5,173 bases of DNA from Microthrixaceae bacterium (GTDB lineage: Bacteria > Actinomycetota > Acidimicrobiia > Acidimicrobiales > Acidimicrobilacustridaceae), in assembly GCA_023264915.1 (NCBI GenBank), contig JAHFUU010000244.1, positions 1 through 5,173 of the forward strand, written 5' to 3'. Numbering within the stretch: the first letter of the stretch is position 1; every line of letters begins with the position of its first letter. This document shows, one piece after another, positions 1 through 5,173 of this stretch. Below the pieces are notes generated by a model. That model was not told the origin of the DNA. It searched no databases and saw only the letters and a program-made list of their open reading frames with translations. The translations under genes and the position numbers were made by a program.

Positions 1-827
1 GCATCCGCGCGGCCGGCCGTGCGGGTCGTTCGATGCTCGAGATGGTTCGTGGCATCTCAGGGATAGGTTCCAGCGACAGGCTCAACGTGGCACTTCCCTT
101 CTCTGGACCGAAGACCATCCTCAGCGCCCCGGTGACCGCCAACCGCGAGGTCGCCTTCTCGGGCGTGTCACTCGATGATCTCAAGACCATCAAGTCCGCG
201 TTCGAGACGACGGTCAACGACGTGGTCCTGGCTGCCGCAGCGCTGGCCACGCGCCGCTACCTGGCCAAGCACGACACGGTACCGGACCGATCCCTCGTGG
301 CGGCGGTACCGGTGTCCGTGCACGGCCAGGGCGACTCAGAGGGCACGAACCAGGTTTCGAGCATGCTCGTGCGCCTGGCGATGGACACCGACGATCCTGT
401 CGAGCAGCTCAAGCGGGTCCACGCCGAGACGACCGACGCCAAGCAAGCCCACAACGTGATGGGCGTCGACCTCATCCAGGACATGGCCCAGATCACCCAT
501 CCGGGCATCTACAACCTGGCCATGCGCGTCTACTCCGACCCGCGGATCGCCAACACGATGCCGCCGCTGCAGAACCTGATCGTGTCCAACGTCCCCGGAC
601 CGCCCATCCCGCTGTACATAGCCGGGGCACGCGTCACTGCCATCTATCCCTTCGGCCCCCTCATGGAAGGGTCTGGCATCAACCTGACCGTGCTGTCGAA
701 CATGGGCCACGTCGACATCGGGGTGATCGCATGTGGTGACACCGTGCCCGACGTGTGGCAGCTGGTCGACGGGTTCGCCGAAGCCGTCGACCAGCTGCTG
801 AGCGCAGCCGAACACGCAGGGAGCTAG
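1..827 (+). CDS. Wax ester synthase/diacylglycerol acyltransferase (WS/DGAT), C-terminal part; 5' end outside window
   Basis: Enzymes of this family move an acyl group from acyl-CoA to diacylglycerol or a fatty alcohol, making storage triacylglycerol or wax ester at the cytoplasmic membrane and lipid droplets. The frame is open from base 3, upstream of the first ATG at 33, so the gene is cut by the window edge; 274 residues are visible of a family length near 460-480. The HHxxxDG catalytic motif lies in the missing part and cannot be checked. Counting from the ATG at 33, the visible C-terminal domain shows the family block NDVVLA (62-67), a PVSV strand (93-96), the SNVPGPP block (185-191), PLYIAGA (193-199), the glycine-rich GSGINLTVLSN stretch (213-223) and a VPD near 238-240. 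The TAG stop is at 825-827. It is convergent with the next gene and has no visible operon partner. Family assignment is firm; substrate preference cannot be told. Confidence 0.93.
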   Translation, partial: IRAAGRAGRSMLEMVRGISGIGSSDRLNVALPFSGPKTILSAPVTANREVAFSGVSLDDLKTIKSAFETTVNDVVLAAAALATRRYLAKHDTVPDRSLVAAVPVSVHGQGDSEGTNQVSSMLVRLAMDTDDPVEQLKRVHAETTDAKQAHNVMGVDLIQDMAQITHPGIYNLAMRVYSDPRIANTMPPLQNLIVSNVPGPPIPLYIAGARVTAIYPFGPLMEGSGINLTVLSNMGHVDIGVIACGDTVPDVWQLVDGFAEAVDQLLSAAEHAGS

Positions 828-880
828 GCGCCCGCGGGCACCCTCCGGCGGCGCAGGTGCCGTCCGGCAGAGATGGGGGA

Positions 881-920
881 GCATGGCCTTCGGGTCATGC
901 GTCGGGGGGCGCAACCCCCG
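881..920 (+). terminator. Two tandem GC-rich hairpins, candidate terminator of the acyltransferase gene
   Basis: Bases 881-888 pair with 893-900 around a TTCG loop: an 8-bp stem with one G-U pair, closed C-G, which is the very stable cUUCGg tetraloop in plus-strand RNA. Two bases later, 903-908 pairs with 915-920 (six G-C pairs, six-base loop). On the minus strand the G-U pair becomes an A-C mismatch and the loop becomes CGAA, so the first hairpin favours plus-strand transcripts. It begins 53 bases after the stop codon, between convergent genes. There is no T-tract, so this is not a textbook intrinsic terminator, although U-poor terminators are often reported in Actinobacteria. Confidence 0.45.
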
Positions 921-998
921 TGGGAGGCCGGCGCGGGTGCCAGGAGCCCGACAGGGGTCGACCATCGGCGACCATCCCCGGACATGGCTCGAAGGACC

Positions 999-1009
999 GG
1001 GCGAAGCCC
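999..1009 (-). terminator. Short hairpin just past the phosphoesterase stop, weak terminator candidate
   Basis: In minus-strand RNA, GGGC and GCCC flank a UUC loop, 2 bases after the TGA stop of the phosphoesterase (1012-1014). The stem is only four base pairs and no T-run follows, so it may be chance in GC-rich DNA. The rest of the 828-1011 gap holds the stronger plus-strand hairpins and a weaker 5-bp stem (956-960 with 969-973). Confidence 0.2.
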
Positions 1010-1011
1010 CG

Positions 1012-2352
1012 TCAGGCGAGCTCGACGAGCCCGACGGTTGGCACCACCCCGAACCTGACCTGTGGCGCCTGCCCGCGCTCCAGACCCACGCCCTTGCTGA
1101 CGAAGATCCTCCTCCCGTCAAGATCGTGCAGCCCGCCAGCCCCTACGCTCCGAGGGACCGCGCTCAAGGTGAGAAGCGGCCCGAACCCCGGTACGGCGAT
1201 CTGGCCACCGTGGGTGTGGCCCGCTGCGACAAGGTCGACCCGTGTTCCCGGGGCGAGCCGCAGCACCGAGTCGGGGCGGTGCGACAGCAGCAGTCGGACG
1301 TCACCACTCCCTGGGGTGTTCTGCAGCTCCTCGATGGTGCGGGTCGCCTGCGGCGTGCTGACGTCGATGTCGAGTCCCCCGATGGTGACCTCGCGATCGC
1401 GGACCCCGGTCCGGACGATCTCATCGCGCAACAGGCGCACCTGGGTGCCTGCGACCATCAGCTCGAGGGTTTCGGGCGGATCGGTATCACCTTGGACCAG
1501 ATAGGTGCCCCCGGGTGCTTGCAGGCGTCTCAACAGGTCACGGAGTGCCGGGAGCTCGGCTACGAAGTCCGGTGGCGACTGGAAGACGTCACCGGCCACG
1601 AGGATCACGTCCGGCTGAAGCGACATCAGCCGGTCGACCGCCGCGACCTCGTGAGGCCCTACGTGGCGGGTCTGGATGTCCGAGATGACCCCGACTCGCA
1701 ACGGCGACGCACCCGCGCGGCCCGGGCCCATCTGAACACCCAGATGGACATCCTCATCGAGACGGTCGGGCTCGATGACGCTCGCGTACACGGCCACCGG
1801 GACGAGCAGCGCCGCGACCAGCAGCAAGGCTCGAGCCGGCGTGCTCACCTGCATCGCTCTTGCAGGGGACCCTTTGGACGGGCGGCCCCTCCGCGCACGA
1901 AGCATCACGACCACAGCCGCCAGCGGTAGGCCCGCGACCGCGCAGAACCAACCCATGTCGAACATGCCGAACACGCCCAACCGAGCGACCACGATCAGGG
2001 CGATCACCGAGATGAACCACAACAGGCCGAGCACCAAGAGCCCCACCAGCAGATCCGCCACGACGATCCGAGGGGTCGCCTCTACCGGCGGCACCGAACC
2101 AGACGGCTCGGGTGATCCGACCTCAGGGCCGGCCGGCAGGCTCGGACCTGAACCATGTGCCGTCCCCGTCATCGCTACCCCGACGGGCTCTGGCACCGAA
2201 CGAGGAGCGGAGGCCCTGCGCGAAGTGCCGTTGCCACGCTGGCGTGCCGACCCGAAGGCGCGACGCATAGCAGATTGCCAGATCACGCCCGCGACCACCC
2301 AGCCCTCGAGGAGGGCTGACACCAGAGCCACCACCGAGTACCTGGTCCACAT
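1012..2352 (-). CDS. Membrane-anchored metallophosphoesterase with divergent active-site motifs
   Basis: A 446-residue calcineurin-like metallophosphoesterase (Metallophos fold) behind four predicted membrane helices: about 5-25, 95-123, 126-150 and 172-192. A 65-70-residue Pro/Ser/Gly/Arg-rich linker separates helices 1 and 2. Arg-rich stretches after helices 1 and 3, and an acidic one after helix 4, place the catalytic domain (about 218-445) outside the membrane. Fold landmarks are the SD-I-Q strand (D225), AGD (253-255), H358 in LLSHRPD and GHTHGGQ (378-384); the C-terminal VRFG strand (432-435) is also typical. Three expected residues differ: DxH reads D-I-Q (Q227), GDxxD reads GDVFQ (Q258) and GNHD reads GDTD (288-291). 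The family hydrolyses phosphomono- or phosphodiesters with two metal ions; the substrate is unknown here. An ATG 51 bases upstream is also in frame, but the ATG at 2352 has a strong GAGGAGG site and overlaps the upstream stop by one base (TGATG), so I chose it. It is the last gene of its run. Confidence 0.88.
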   Translation of the reverse strand: MWTRYSVVALVSALLEGWVVAGVIWQSAMRRAFGSARQRGNGTSRRASAPRSVPEPVGVAMTGTAHGSGPSLPAGPEVGSPEPSGSVPPVEATPRIVVADLLVGLLVLGLLWFISVIALIVVARLGVFGMFDMGWFCAVAGLPLAAVVVMLRARRGRPSKGSPARAMQVSTPARALLLVAALLVPVAVYASVIEPDRLDEDVHLGVQMGPGRAGASPLRVGVISDIQTRHVGPHEVAAVDRLMSLQPDVILVAGDVFQSPPDFVAELPALRDLLRRLQAPGGTYLVQGDTDPPETLELMVAGTQVRLLRDEIVRTGVRDREVTIGGLDIDVSTPQATRTIEELQNTPGSGDVRLLLSHRPDSVLRLAPGTRVDLVAAGHTHGGQIAVPGFGPLLTLSAVPRSVGAGGLHDLDGRRIFVSKGVGLERGQAPQVRFGVVPTVGLVELA

Positions 2353-3323
2353 CAGCAGGCCTCCTCGCGGATGCGTTGTGCTTCGGACGCAGACCGGTTC
2401 CACGCAAGCACCGGCCTTGGGCCGGGCTGTCCGACAGGCCGACCGGGGCGCGGCTCGCGGCCGCAGATGTGGCCCAAGACGATGTTGTGCTGCTCGGACC
2501 CGAGCGACGGGAGTGCCGCGTACAGGGCTGGCACCGCATCATCGGAGAGCGTCGCGGTGTAGCCAGCGTCGAACCCGATCGTCTGGGCGGTCAAGTCGCC
2601 GCTCGCTCGCCGGGAGTTGTGATCGACGACGTAGGCCTCGGGATCGAGCAGGTTCAGGACCTGAGCCGCCAAGAGCATGCTGGCTGCCACTGCACCGAGC
2701 AACCAGTGCCTGGTCCTTCCGAACCCAGCCAGCGCGATGCCGACCAGGACGAAGACGGCCCCGAGCCACCACGCGACTGTCAGGCTGTAGAGGCGGAGCA
2801 TCGTAAGGCCGAACGCGTCGTAGACGAGGACCGCAAGCGAGCCGGCAAGGCCGTCCATGCCAGCCCTGAGTCCGATGGCAATCGCCACCGCGAGGGCGAC
2901 CATGACCCAAAGCCCGCGGAGGTCCGGTTTGAGAGATGCCTCACCCCCCCACCTCGAACCGGGTCGCCGAGGACCACGCCCACCCGGCCCACCGGGCTCG
3001 CCAGCCACTGGTGAAGGACGCAGCGGCGGGGGCCCGGAGGTGCCGGGGTTGGGCGAAGGGGGCCCTGCCGGCGGCCAGGGGGCATATGACCACGGCACAC
3101 CAGCGGACCTGGTGGCACCAGGAGGGTTCGGCAAGCCCGAGACAGGCGCGTGGGGCACCGGGGCCGGCGGCACGACCCACCGCGCGGGGTACGCCGCCGG
3201 CCACGGAGCATGTGGTGGGGTTGATTGGATGGATCTGTCGACCGAACCTGGCCAGATGTTCGGGTCGGTGTTGGTGGGCCAGCCGTCCAAGCTCTCTCCT
3301 CGATCATGCGGAGCAACAGGCAC
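2352..3323 (-). CDS. Proline-rich membrane protein with C-terminal half of DUF4153/DUF4173 family
   Basis: Function unknown. Counting from the GTG at 3323 (323 residues), residues 36-127 are rich in Pro, Gly, Ala and Trp with no membrane segment. About three hydrophobic helices follow (138-152, 178-201, 206-227), with a weaker one near 158-170. From about 168 onward the sequence reads like the end of DUF4153/DUF4173 membrane proteins: a DAFGLT-LRLY block (169-179), a helix pair, NLLDPEAYVVDHN (224-236), a DAGYTATLSDDAVPAL block (252-267) and a final WNRSASEA (308-315). Family members usually carry many more N-terminal helices; here they are missing and the low-complexity segment stands in their place. 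TAG at 3333-3335 limits the frame upstream, so the helices are not simply hidden by a late start call. The start is uncertain: GTG 3323 has a modest AAGG site, while TTG at 3290 has AGGAG five bases before it. The stop overlaps the phosphoesterase ATG, implying joint translation. Confidence 0.75.
   Translation of the reverse strand: MPVAPHDRGESLDGWPTNTDPNIWPGSVDRSIQSTPPHAPWPAAYPARWVVPPAPVPHAPVSGLPNPPGATRSAGVPWSYAPWPPAGPPSPNPGTSGPPPLRPSPVAGEPGGPGGRGPRRPGSRWGGEASLKPDLRGLWVMVALAVAIAIGLRAGMDGLAGSLAVLVYDAFGLTMLRLYSLTVAWWLGAVFVLVGIALAGFGRTRHWLLGAVAASMLLAAQVLNLLDPEAYVVDHNSRRASGDLTAQTIGFDAGYTATLSDDAVPALYAALPSLGSEQHNIVLGHICGREPRPGRPVGQPGPRPVLAWNRSASEAQRIREEAC
2360..2366 (-). promoter_or_regulatory. 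Strong Shine-Dalgarno deciding the phosphoesterase start
   Basis: GAGGAGG lies 7 bases before the ATG at 2352-2350, inside the last codons of the upstream gene. The upstream TGA shares its A with this ATG. Together these favour the ATG at 2352 over the in-frame codon at 2403 and suggest termination-reinitiation coupling. Confidence 0.8.
3296..3300 (-). promoter_or_regulatory. AGGAG ribosome site supporting an alternative TTG start at 3290
   Basis: AGGAG sits five bases before an in-frame TTG (3290-3288), codon 12 of the longer reading. It is a better match and better spaced than the AAGG (3331-3328) four bases before the GTG at 3323. If used, the DUF4153-like protein is 312 residues; the predicted domains are unchanged. 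Confidence 0.4.
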
Positions 3324-3358
3324 TCCGCCTTGCTATGACCCCAACCGTCAGCGGCATT

Positions 3359-3368
3359 ACCCATGGGT
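3359..3368. promoter_or_regulatory. Perfect 10-base palindrome upstream of the DUF4153-like gene
   Basis: ACCCATGGGT is a perfect dyad, 35 bases before the GTG at 3323, in the 117-base gap that would hold any promoter of the DUF4153-like/phosphoesterase pair. A TAATGC stretch overlaps its downstream edge on the minus strand and could be a -10 element, but I see no convincing -35. It may be an operator or chance. Confidence 0.15.
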
Positions 3369-3387
3369 GGTGCGCGCTCGGAAACCC

Positions 3388-3404
3388 TGCGGGACTGACC
3401 CGCA
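3388..3404 (-). terminator. Hairpin downstream of the kinase gene, candidate terminator or attenuator
   Basis: TGCGGG (3388-3393) pairs perfectly with CCCGCA (3399-3404) around a 5-base loop. In minus-strand RNA it lies about 36 bases past the kinase stop and is followed by GGGUUUCC, which has only three U residues. It could end the regulator-kinase transcript or partly reduce read-through into the DUF4153-like gene. Confidence 0.4.
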
Positions 3405-3440
3405 TGCCTCCCGCCAGGCCGGGCCGGCGTCGAGCTGACT

Positions 3441-4565
3441 CTAAGGAACTGGCAGTGAAGAAGTCCCGACTGAGTTGTGGAGATCCGGTGAAGATGCGCT
3501 CGAGCTGCGCCGCGGGCTGAGGTCTCCCGCCGGCAGCTCGATCACCATCCGGCATCCATGCGGATGACATGGCTCTGCGCGGATCGATCCTCCGTGCAGA
3601 TCGATGATCCATTGCGCTATGGACAAGCCCAACCCGGCACCACTTCCGTCCGAGACGCGCGAGGTGTCAGCACGGTAGAAGCGCTCGAAGATGCGAGCCC
3701 GCTCGCTCTCGGCGATACCCGGACCCGAGTCTTCGATCTCGATGACCACCGCGTCGCAGGCCTCGCGTCCAGTGACCCTCACGGGCGCGCCGGGAGGGCT
3801 GTGGCGAGCGGCGTTCTCCAGGAGGTTCGCCAGCACCTGGTGGAGTCGTTCGGGATCCGCTTCGACCTCGAGATGCTCGGGCTCGGCAGCGACAGCAACG
3901 TCGACCTCAGGATGGGACAGCCGGCTCTCGTCAGCGGCCTGGTCCAACAGGAGCGCCAGGGGGAAGCGCTGGCGGTGCAGGGGCAACGCCCCTGACTCGA
4001 GGCGTGACAGGTCCATCAGCTGGGACACGAGGCGACCGAGCCGTTCGGTCTGGGCGAGCATCGTCATCAACATCTCAGGATCAGCTGCCTCCACCCCGTC
4101 CACGAGGTTCTCGAGACGAGCCTGGAGCGCTGACAGAGGTGTCCGTAGCTCATGGGAGACGTTGGCGATCAGGTCCTTCCGTTGACGCTCGACCTCCTCG
4201 AGCTCTCCGGCCATGCCGTTGAAGGCCTTGGCGAGACGACCCACCTCGTCCCGGCCGGTGGCTCGGACCCGCTGGGAGTAGTCCCCCTTGGCCATCTGGG
4301 ATGCGGCACGTTCCATCTCCCGCAGGGGAGCGGTCAGCCCGTGGGCGACGAGCCGCACGAACGCGAGAGAGATGACCATGGCGATCACCGGTCGGGCCAG
4401 GATCGGTATGTCCAGGCGAAACCCGACCTGGCTGACCACGGCGCTCACAGCCACCGCGAGGACGATCGCCACCGCGAACTTCATTCGCACCGACGCGATC
4501 CGATCCAGCGGACGCAGGTCCCACCAACGGCGAGGCCGCCCCTCGGGCTCCTCCCCGTCGTTCAC
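3441..4565 (-). CDS. HAMP-domain sensor histidine kinase with minimal extracytoplasmic loop
   Basis: A 374-residue membrane kinase that should autophosphorylate on histidine and pass phosphate to the regulator encoded just upstream. In order: a charged cytoplasmic N-terminus with RR and WW (1-27), helix 1 (about 29-48), a loop of only 7-10 residues, helix 2 (about 56-75), HAMP (about 72-124, with P80 and the DEVGRL block at 106-111), the dimerisation/phosphoacceptor helix with SHELRTP (137-143, H138), then the ATPase domain. That domain shows the N box NLLENA (247-252), the G1 box DSGPGI (279-284), the F box IFERFYR (292-298) and the G2 box GAGLGLSI (309-316). All core motifs are intact, so it should be active. 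A Ser/Pro-rich tail of about 25 residues follows the catalytic domain. The start is GTG, overlapping the regulator's TGA by four bases (GTGA). With no room for a periplasmic sensor, the signal is probably sensed in the membrane or through a partner. Confidence 0.95.
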   Translation of the reverse strand: MNDGEEPEGRPRRWWDLRPLDRIASVRMKFAVAIVLAVAVSAVVSQVGFRLDIPILARPVIAMVISLAFVRLVAHGLTAPLREMERAASQMAKGDYSQRVRATGRDEVGRLAKAFNGMAGELEEVERQRKDLIANVSHELRTPLSALQARLENLVDGVEAADPEMLMTMLAQTERLGRLVSQLMDLSRLESGALPLHRQRFPLALLLDQAADESRLSHPEVDVAVAAEPEHLEVEADPERLHQVLANLLENAARHSPPGAPVRVTGREACDAVVIEIEDSGPGIAESERARIFERFYRADTSRVSDGSGAGLGLSIAQWIIDLHGGSIRAEPCHPHGCRMVIELPAGDLSPRRSSSASSPDLHNSVGTSSLPVP

Positions 4566-5173
4566 GTCACCTCACCGTCGTCGACCGCGTAGCCGACGGC
4601 GTGCACGGTCCGGATGATCGCGGGCCCGAGCTTGCGCCGGAGGGCACGCACATGGGAGTCGACAGTTCGAGCGCCGGACCCGTCCCGGTAGCCCCATACC
4701 TCAGACAGGAGCTGATCGCGGGTGAACACCGCGCCGGGCCGTTCCGCCATGCATGTCAGCAGGTCGAACTCGGTGGGGGTGAGGTGTATGAGCTCGCCCG
4801 CAGACCGCACGCGGCGCGTCATGAGATCCAGCTCGACTCGGCCGACGCACACCTTGCTCGCCGGATCGCCGCCGGTGCTCTCGTCGACCCTCCGCAAGAT
4901 CGCCTGAACCCTGGCAACCAGCTCGCGCGGGCTGAATGGCTTGGTCATGTAGTCATCGGCGCCGACAGCCAGCCCGACAACCAGGTCGGTCTCGCCGTCG
5001 CGAGCCGTGAGCATGAGCACCGGAACCCTCCGCCCTGCCTGGATCCGGCGGCAGACCTCGAGCCCGTCCAGTCCCGGCAGCATCAGGTCCAACACGACCA
5101 GGTCCGGTCGTGCCCTCGCACACATCTCCACACCACTGGGCCCGTCTTGGGCGACGAGAACCTCATAGCCCTC
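4562..5173 (-). CDS. OmpR/PhoB-family DNA-binding response regulator, N-terminus outside window
   Basis: A transcription factor switched by phosphorylation on an aspartate, presumably by the adjacent kinase. The frame runs to the right edge; the GTG at 5131 is internal, because the 14 codons before it (EGYEVLVAQDGPSG) already match the receiver fold. Visible are 203 residues, so about 22-25 are missing, including the acidic pair that binds magnesium. Counting from the first visible codon: the phosphoacceptor D29 in VVLDLMLPGLDG, the switch Thr T56 in LTARD, GADDYMTKPF with the conserved Lys K78, then a winged-helix DNA-binding domain (about 105-200). That domain shows LTPTEFDLL, the TRDQLLSEVWGY recognition region, a VDSHVRALRRKLG helix and the RTVHAVGYAV wing. 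All visible phosphorelay residues are present. Regulator-first order with a four-base overlap into the kinase is the common arrangement. The promoter is outside the window, and target genes cannot be read from here. Confidence 0.95.
   Translation of the reverse strand, partial: EGYEVLVAQDGPSGVEMCARARPDLVVLDLMLPGLDGLEVCRRIQAGRRVPVLMLTARDGETDLVVGLAVGADDYMTKPFSPRELVARVQAILRRVDESTGGDPASKVCVGRVELDLMTRRVRSAGELIHLTPTEFDLLTCMAERPGAVFTRDQLLSEVWGYRDGSGARTVDSHVRALRRKLGPAIIRTVHAVGYAVDDGEVT
4567..4573 (-). promoter_or_regulatory. Ribosome site for the kinase inside the regulator gene
   Basis: GAGGTGA precedes the GTG at 4565, with its GAGG core four bases away, inside the last codons of the response regulator. 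With the GTGA overlap it supports the GTG start and coupled translation of the pair. Confidence 0.55.

Noticed and set aside
830..839. GC palindrome GCCCGCGGGC just after the acyltransferase stop
   Set aside because: It leaves no room for a hairpin loop of useful stem length, and short GC palindromes are expected by chance at this base composition.
336..1121. Minus-strand open frame of 261 codons opposite the acyltransferase
   Set aside because: Its His/Val/Asp/Gly-rich translation is a typical antisense shadow; the plus-strand frame carries the conserved acyltransferase blocks.
883..1929. Long plus-strand open frame opposite the phosphoesterase
   Set aside because: No recognisable domain, Arg/Asp/Pro-rich composition typical of an antisense shadow in GC-rich DNA, and the minus-strand gene has clear family motifs.
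1775..2806. Plus-strand open frame of 343 codons
   Set aside because: It spans the junction of two supported minus-strand genes and its translation is low-complexity Arg/Thr/Pro-rich; treated as a shadow.
2780..3364. Minus-strand open frame starting with an ATG at 3364, overlapping the DUF4153-like gene
   Set aside because: It has a real ATG, but its translation is Arg/Pro-rich with no helices or family match, whereas the other frame contains membrane segments and DUF4153 motifs. A frameshift joining the two is not needed.
1..5173. Defence system, mobile element, CRISPR, tRNA or rRNA
   Set aside because: No spaced direct repeats, transposase or integrase motifs, terminal inverted repeats or RNA-gene signatures were seen; the genes look like ordinary chromosomal metabolism and signalling.

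Overview
The window is GC-rich, densely coded chromosomal DNA with actinobacterial traits. These include a wax ester synthase/diacylglycerol acyltransferase (WS/DGAT) of the kind common in lipid-storing Actinobacteria, GTG starts, overlapping gene junctions, and an OmpR-type regulator/HAMP kinase pair. An actinomycete or acidimicrobial lineage is plausible, but that is inference; nothing here fixes the genus. I see no mobile element, tRNA, rRNA or CRISPR.

Layout. (1) Bases 1-827, plus strand: the C-terminal 274 residues of a WS/DGAT acyltransferase, cut by the left edge. (2) Bases 828-1011: a gap between convergent genes. It holds two adjacent GC-rich hairpins, the first with a cUUCGg tetraloop on the plus strand; this is a likely terminator zone. 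(3) Bases 1012-5173, minus strand: four genes read leftwards. In transcription order they are an OmpR-family response regulator (N-terminus beyond the right edge), a HAMP histidine kinase overlapping it by 4 bases (GTGA), a 117-base gap, a proline-rich membrane protein with the C-terminal part of the DUF4153/DUF4173 family, and a four-helix membrane metallophosphoesterase overlapping that by one base (TGATG).

How they may work together. Regulator and kinase form a standard two-component system. The kinase has almost no extracytoplasmic loop, so it probably reads a signal in the membrane or through a partner protein. The DUF4153-like protein and the phosphoesterase are translationally coupled and probably form one envelope-associated unit; the kinase pair upstream could regulate it, but the sequence does not prove that. 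The acyltransferase is convergent and probably unrelated.

The features most worth a second look are the phosphoesterase, where several usual active-site residues are replaced (DxH is D-I-Q, GNHD is G-D-T-D), and its partner, which has lost the multi-helix N-terminal half of its family and carries a long Pro/Gly-rich segment instead. I found no convincing evidence of a defence system or other wholly new system.
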